Origin: Clostridiales bacterium
Lineage (GTDB): Bacteria > Bacillota > Clostridia > Lachnospirales > Lachnospiraceae
Direction of reading: 5' to 3'
Assembly: GCA_003343625.1 (NCBI GenBank)
Contig: QAKV01000010.1
Location: 1-63,334, forward strand
DNA length: 63,334 nt
The notes under the pieces are model-generated. The model worked only from the letters and a program-made list of their open reading frames with translations. It was not told the DNA's origin and made no database searches. Below, in pieces: positions 61,942-63,334 of this stretch (position 1 is its first letter; the number at the start of each line of letters is the position of its first letter). The translations under genes were made by a program, and so were the position numbers.

Positions 61942-62439
61942 ATGGAAATTACCTCGAAGAATTACCAAAGAATTCTCGAGTTTAAATTATCCAATCATGC
62001 CGGACGCTTATCTCCGTCCGATACCGATATTATCTCACAAAGCCCAAAAAATGACAAGGGAGAAAATTCAGATTATTATACTGACAAAAAGAAGGTAGAT
62101 CGCCTTCAGCAACCCTACCAAAGAGCTTTCACTCCTGAGGAAATACAAAAGATCGTCACAGCTTATCAGTCTGGCAAGGCAAGCTATGAGTTGGGTGCCG
62201 AATTTAACTGCAGTAAGACGACCATTGTGAAACTCCTCAAGCAACAAGGAGTTCCCCTTCGCAAAAGTGGCCGGACTCGGGCAAAAGTCGATGACAAAAA
62301 AGTGATCAGAATGTATAAGGAGATGCATACTATAAAAGAGATCTCCAAGAACCTGAACGTAGATACTCAAGTCATTTCCAGATGTTTAAAGGAAAATGGA
62401 GTCAAGCTCAGGAGCAGATGGGACTATCCAGAAAAATAA
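61942..62439 (+). CDS. Helix-turn-helix protein, possibly recombinase-associated
   Basis: About 165 residues; the frame is also open from TTG 61888. Two HTH-like repeats occur in the C-terminal half: RAFTPEEIQKIVTAYQSGKA, then GAEFNCSKTTIVKLLKQQGV, and later KVIRMYKEMHTIKEISKNLN with VDTQVISRCLKENGVKL, like the Hin/resolvase or IS-type HTH unit. The N-terminal part (ITSKNYQRILEFKLSNHAGR) is uncharacterised. It is more AT-rich than its neighbours to the left. It may be a DNA-binding fragment of a recombinase or transposase rather than an independent regulator. Confidence 0.5.
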   Translation: MEITSKNYQRILEFKLSNHAGRLSPSDTDIISQSPKNDKGENSDYYTDKKKVDRLQQPYQRAFTPEEIQKIVTAYQSGKASYELGAEFNCSKTTIVKLLKQQGVPLRKSGRTRAKVDDKKVIRMYKEMHTIKEISKNLNVDTQVISRCLKENGVKLRSRWDYPEK

Positions 62440-62493
62440 AAATGTTAGAATTACGGATGCCGGGTGGGATTATTCCTGCCCGGTACTTATATC

Positions 62494-62844
62494 TTAATCA
62501 TAGTAAATGCTTTTTGGTTTTTGGGGCATGGTTTCATATGACTTAAGAATAGCTCTGAATACATTTCTATTGGCACCTTTGTAGGTAATATAGTCATAGA
62601 CCCATTCGCCAAATTCACAGATCAATTCCCCTAGCAGTTCATGCATAAAAGCCCGAGTTGTGTAGCTGATACCGGTAAAATCTAACTCTATTGCGTCAAT
62701 ATAGTCGTTAATGTCAGCTTCAGCACAATTTTTGAGAAGGAAAAACGCAGGCATAAGCACCAGAGCCCTAACCTTCTTAGCTCCTTCTAGATTAACGGCA
62801 CAATCGCCAAACAGTTCTGATAGAGGGATTGTAACTTTTTTCAT
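62494..62844 (-). CDS. STAS-like DUF4325 protein
   Basis: A 116-residue protein: MKKVTIPLSELFGDCAVNLE, YIDAIELDFTGISYTTRAFM and HELLGELICEFGEWVYDYIT match the DUF4325 STAS-like core (a beta-alpha sheet with an LDF strand followed by a Ser/Thr-rich loop). Such proteins often sit beside an ATPase or in defence or regulatory islands; none is adjacent here. A good promoter lies just upstream (62854-62882), with the -10 nine bases before the ATG, so a leaderless transcript is possible. Confidence 0.75.
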   Translation of the reverse strand: MKKVTIPLSELFGDCAVNLEGAKKVRALVLMPAFFLLKNCAEADINDYIDAIELDFTGISYTTRAFMHELLGELICEFGEWVYDYITYKGANRNVFRAILKSYETMPQKPKSIYYD

Positions 62845-62853
62845 GATACCTTA

Positions 62854-62882
62854 ATTATAGCAATAAAATGCAACCTTGTTAA
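62854..62882 (-). promoter_or_regulatory. Promoter of the DUF4325 gene
   Basis: Minus-strand -35 TTAACA (plus 62877-62882), 17-base spacer, -10 TATAAT (plus 62854-62859). The -10 ends nine bases before the ATG at 62844, which would place transcription initiation at or next to the start codon. Confidence 0.6.
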
Positions 62883-62895
62883 AAATCGTAATATT

Positions 62896-62957
62896 TCAAG
62901 TGTATGTCAATGGCTGATTCTGCTTAAAATAGAGGTATTCAGCCATACGTCAAGTGT
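62896..62957. promoter_or_regulatory. Repeats between the DUF4325 and XRE-like genes
   Basis: An 8-bp inverted repeat ATGGCTGA/TCAGCCAT (62910-62917 with 62939-62946) is bracketed by direct repeats TCAAGTGT (62896-62903 and 62950-62957). It lies in the about 250-base intergenic region between divergent genes and may be an operator. No other feature was seen in 62845-63098. Confidence 0.4.
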
Positions 62958-63098
62958 GCTATACTCTACCTGAACCTTATTTTTTTACCCGTATATGACG
63001 CAACTCATAAGTATTTTACTTCATTATATATAATCTGATAAGTTACCTGAGTTCACAGTACAATGAGGGTATCATATCGGAAATGAGGTGTAGAATAC

Positions 63099-63153
63099 TT
63101 GTCGGCTGAGAACTATATCATCGAGCGAATCGAGGAATTGTGTGAGAAAAAGC
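63099..63153 (+). pseudogene. 5' end of an XRE-like regulator interrupted by an IS
   Basis: A TTG at 63099 with GAGGTG upstream (63084-63089) starts (M)SAENYIIERIEELCEKK, which looks like the first helix of a small XRE/Cro-type HTH protein. At 63154 the sequence switches to an IS66-type end. The frame then continues with unrelated codons to a stop at 63186-63188. The rest of the gene is expected beyond the right edge, after the inserted element. Confidence 0.5.
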
Positions 63154-63334
63154 GTAAGCGCTTAACAATACAACGGCTATCTTTTTAAACCACATTCTAC
63201 TATTATTGAAGTAAAACGCTCCAACTTCAACTTTTTGATTCAATCCTGCATCTTTGCTGTATCATCTCAGACCAGGGCATCAGCTCTTCTATCCCTTCGG
63301 GCTCATTTTTGTAGTCCGGCATATAGAGCAGTAC
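63154..63334 (-). mobile_element. IS66-family insertion sequence (right end, incomplete)
   Basis: Begins at GTAAGCGC (63154-63161), the typical terminal sequence of IS66-family inverted repeats, immediately after an interrupted gene. The minus strand then encodes the C-terminus of a transposase that runs to the window edge with its stop at 63227-63229, about 73 bases inside the IS end. IS66 elements usually duplicate 8 bp; the left copy would be GAAAAAGC (63146-63153). The other end lies outside the window. Confidence 0.65.
63227..63334 (-). CDS. IS66-type transposase, C-terminal fragment
   Basis: 35 residues are visible before the stop: LLYMPDYKNEPEGIEELMPW then SEMIQQRCRIESKS. The pattern (Tyr-Met-Pro..., LMPW near the end) is that of the IS66 transposase C-terminal element. 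The upstream part is beyond the window edge. Its end close to the GTAAGCG repeat fits IS66 organisation. Confidence 0.6.
   Translation of the reverse strand, partial: VLLYMPDYKNEPEGIEELMPWSEMIQQRCRIESKS

Overview
The window looks like a chromosomal stretch of a spore-forming, anaerobic Clostridia member, most likely Lachnospiraceae or a close relative. Evidence: a GerA-type spore germinant-receptor subunit, groESL under a perfect CIRCE element, two separate Feo ferrous-iron systems with FeoB-associated Cys-rich proteins, an orphan Na+-pump decarboxylase beta subunit, DUF1292/DUF5662/DUF5685/CarD proteins, and GC-rich genes with strong Shine-Dalgarno sites. No rRNA, tRNA or CRISPR was found. 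The taxonomic call is inference from gene content.

Layout. 0-5 kb: the start of an unknown gene leaving the left edge, a repeat-rich intergenic region, the GGGtGRT protein and its NifU-like partner, and a TrpXYZ-type ABC importer. 5-10.6 kb: a hexapeptide acyltransferase-like protein, topoisomerase III, aspartate-semialdehyde dehydrogenase, argininosuccinate lyase. 10.7-13.1 kb: an SsuBC/TauBC-type ATPase-permease pair without a binding protein, then a decayed stretch with an epimerase fragment. 13.3-17.2 kb: iron operon 1 (FeoA, FeoA, FeoB, Cys-rich membrane peptide, small membrane peptide, heavy-metal-associated protein, short Fur-like regulator). 17.3-27.7 kb: ABC exporter, oxidoreductase, DtxR/MntR regulator, CarD, decarboxylase beta plus a tiny gamma-like subunit, an Rrf2 remnant, a permuted GH3 glucosidase, an amidohydrolase. 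27.7-38.7 kb: a glycosyltransferase fused to a MarR-like domain, TrpRS, a DeoR-MFS operon, a Cys-rich peptide, a Ca2+ P-type ATPase, DUF5662, a debranching-enzyme homologue that has lost its catalytic residues, DUF1292. 38.7-46.4 kb: UvrD-like helicase, GltX, iron operon 2 (FeoA-FeoB), GerA protein. 46.5-57.7 kb: GroESL, EF-P, a two-component system, MATE pump, flavodoxin, a J-protein/DUF5685/zinc-ribbon cluster, a heavy-metal P-type ATPase.

From about 57.8 kb rightwards the window becomes accessory: TetR, a flavoprotein operon with decayed downstream genes, an ADP-ribosylglycohydrolase coupled to an SseB-macrodomain fusion, an HTH protein, a STAS-like DUF4325 protein, and an XRE-like regulator apparently interrupted by an IS66-family element that runs off the right edge.

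The most interesting items are a 56-nt palindromic repeat present twice, 46 kb apart, with a compensatory base-pair change; the debranching-enzyme homologue without a catalytic triad; the glycosyltransferase-MarR fusion; the SseB-macrodomain/ARH pair; and the IS66 junction.
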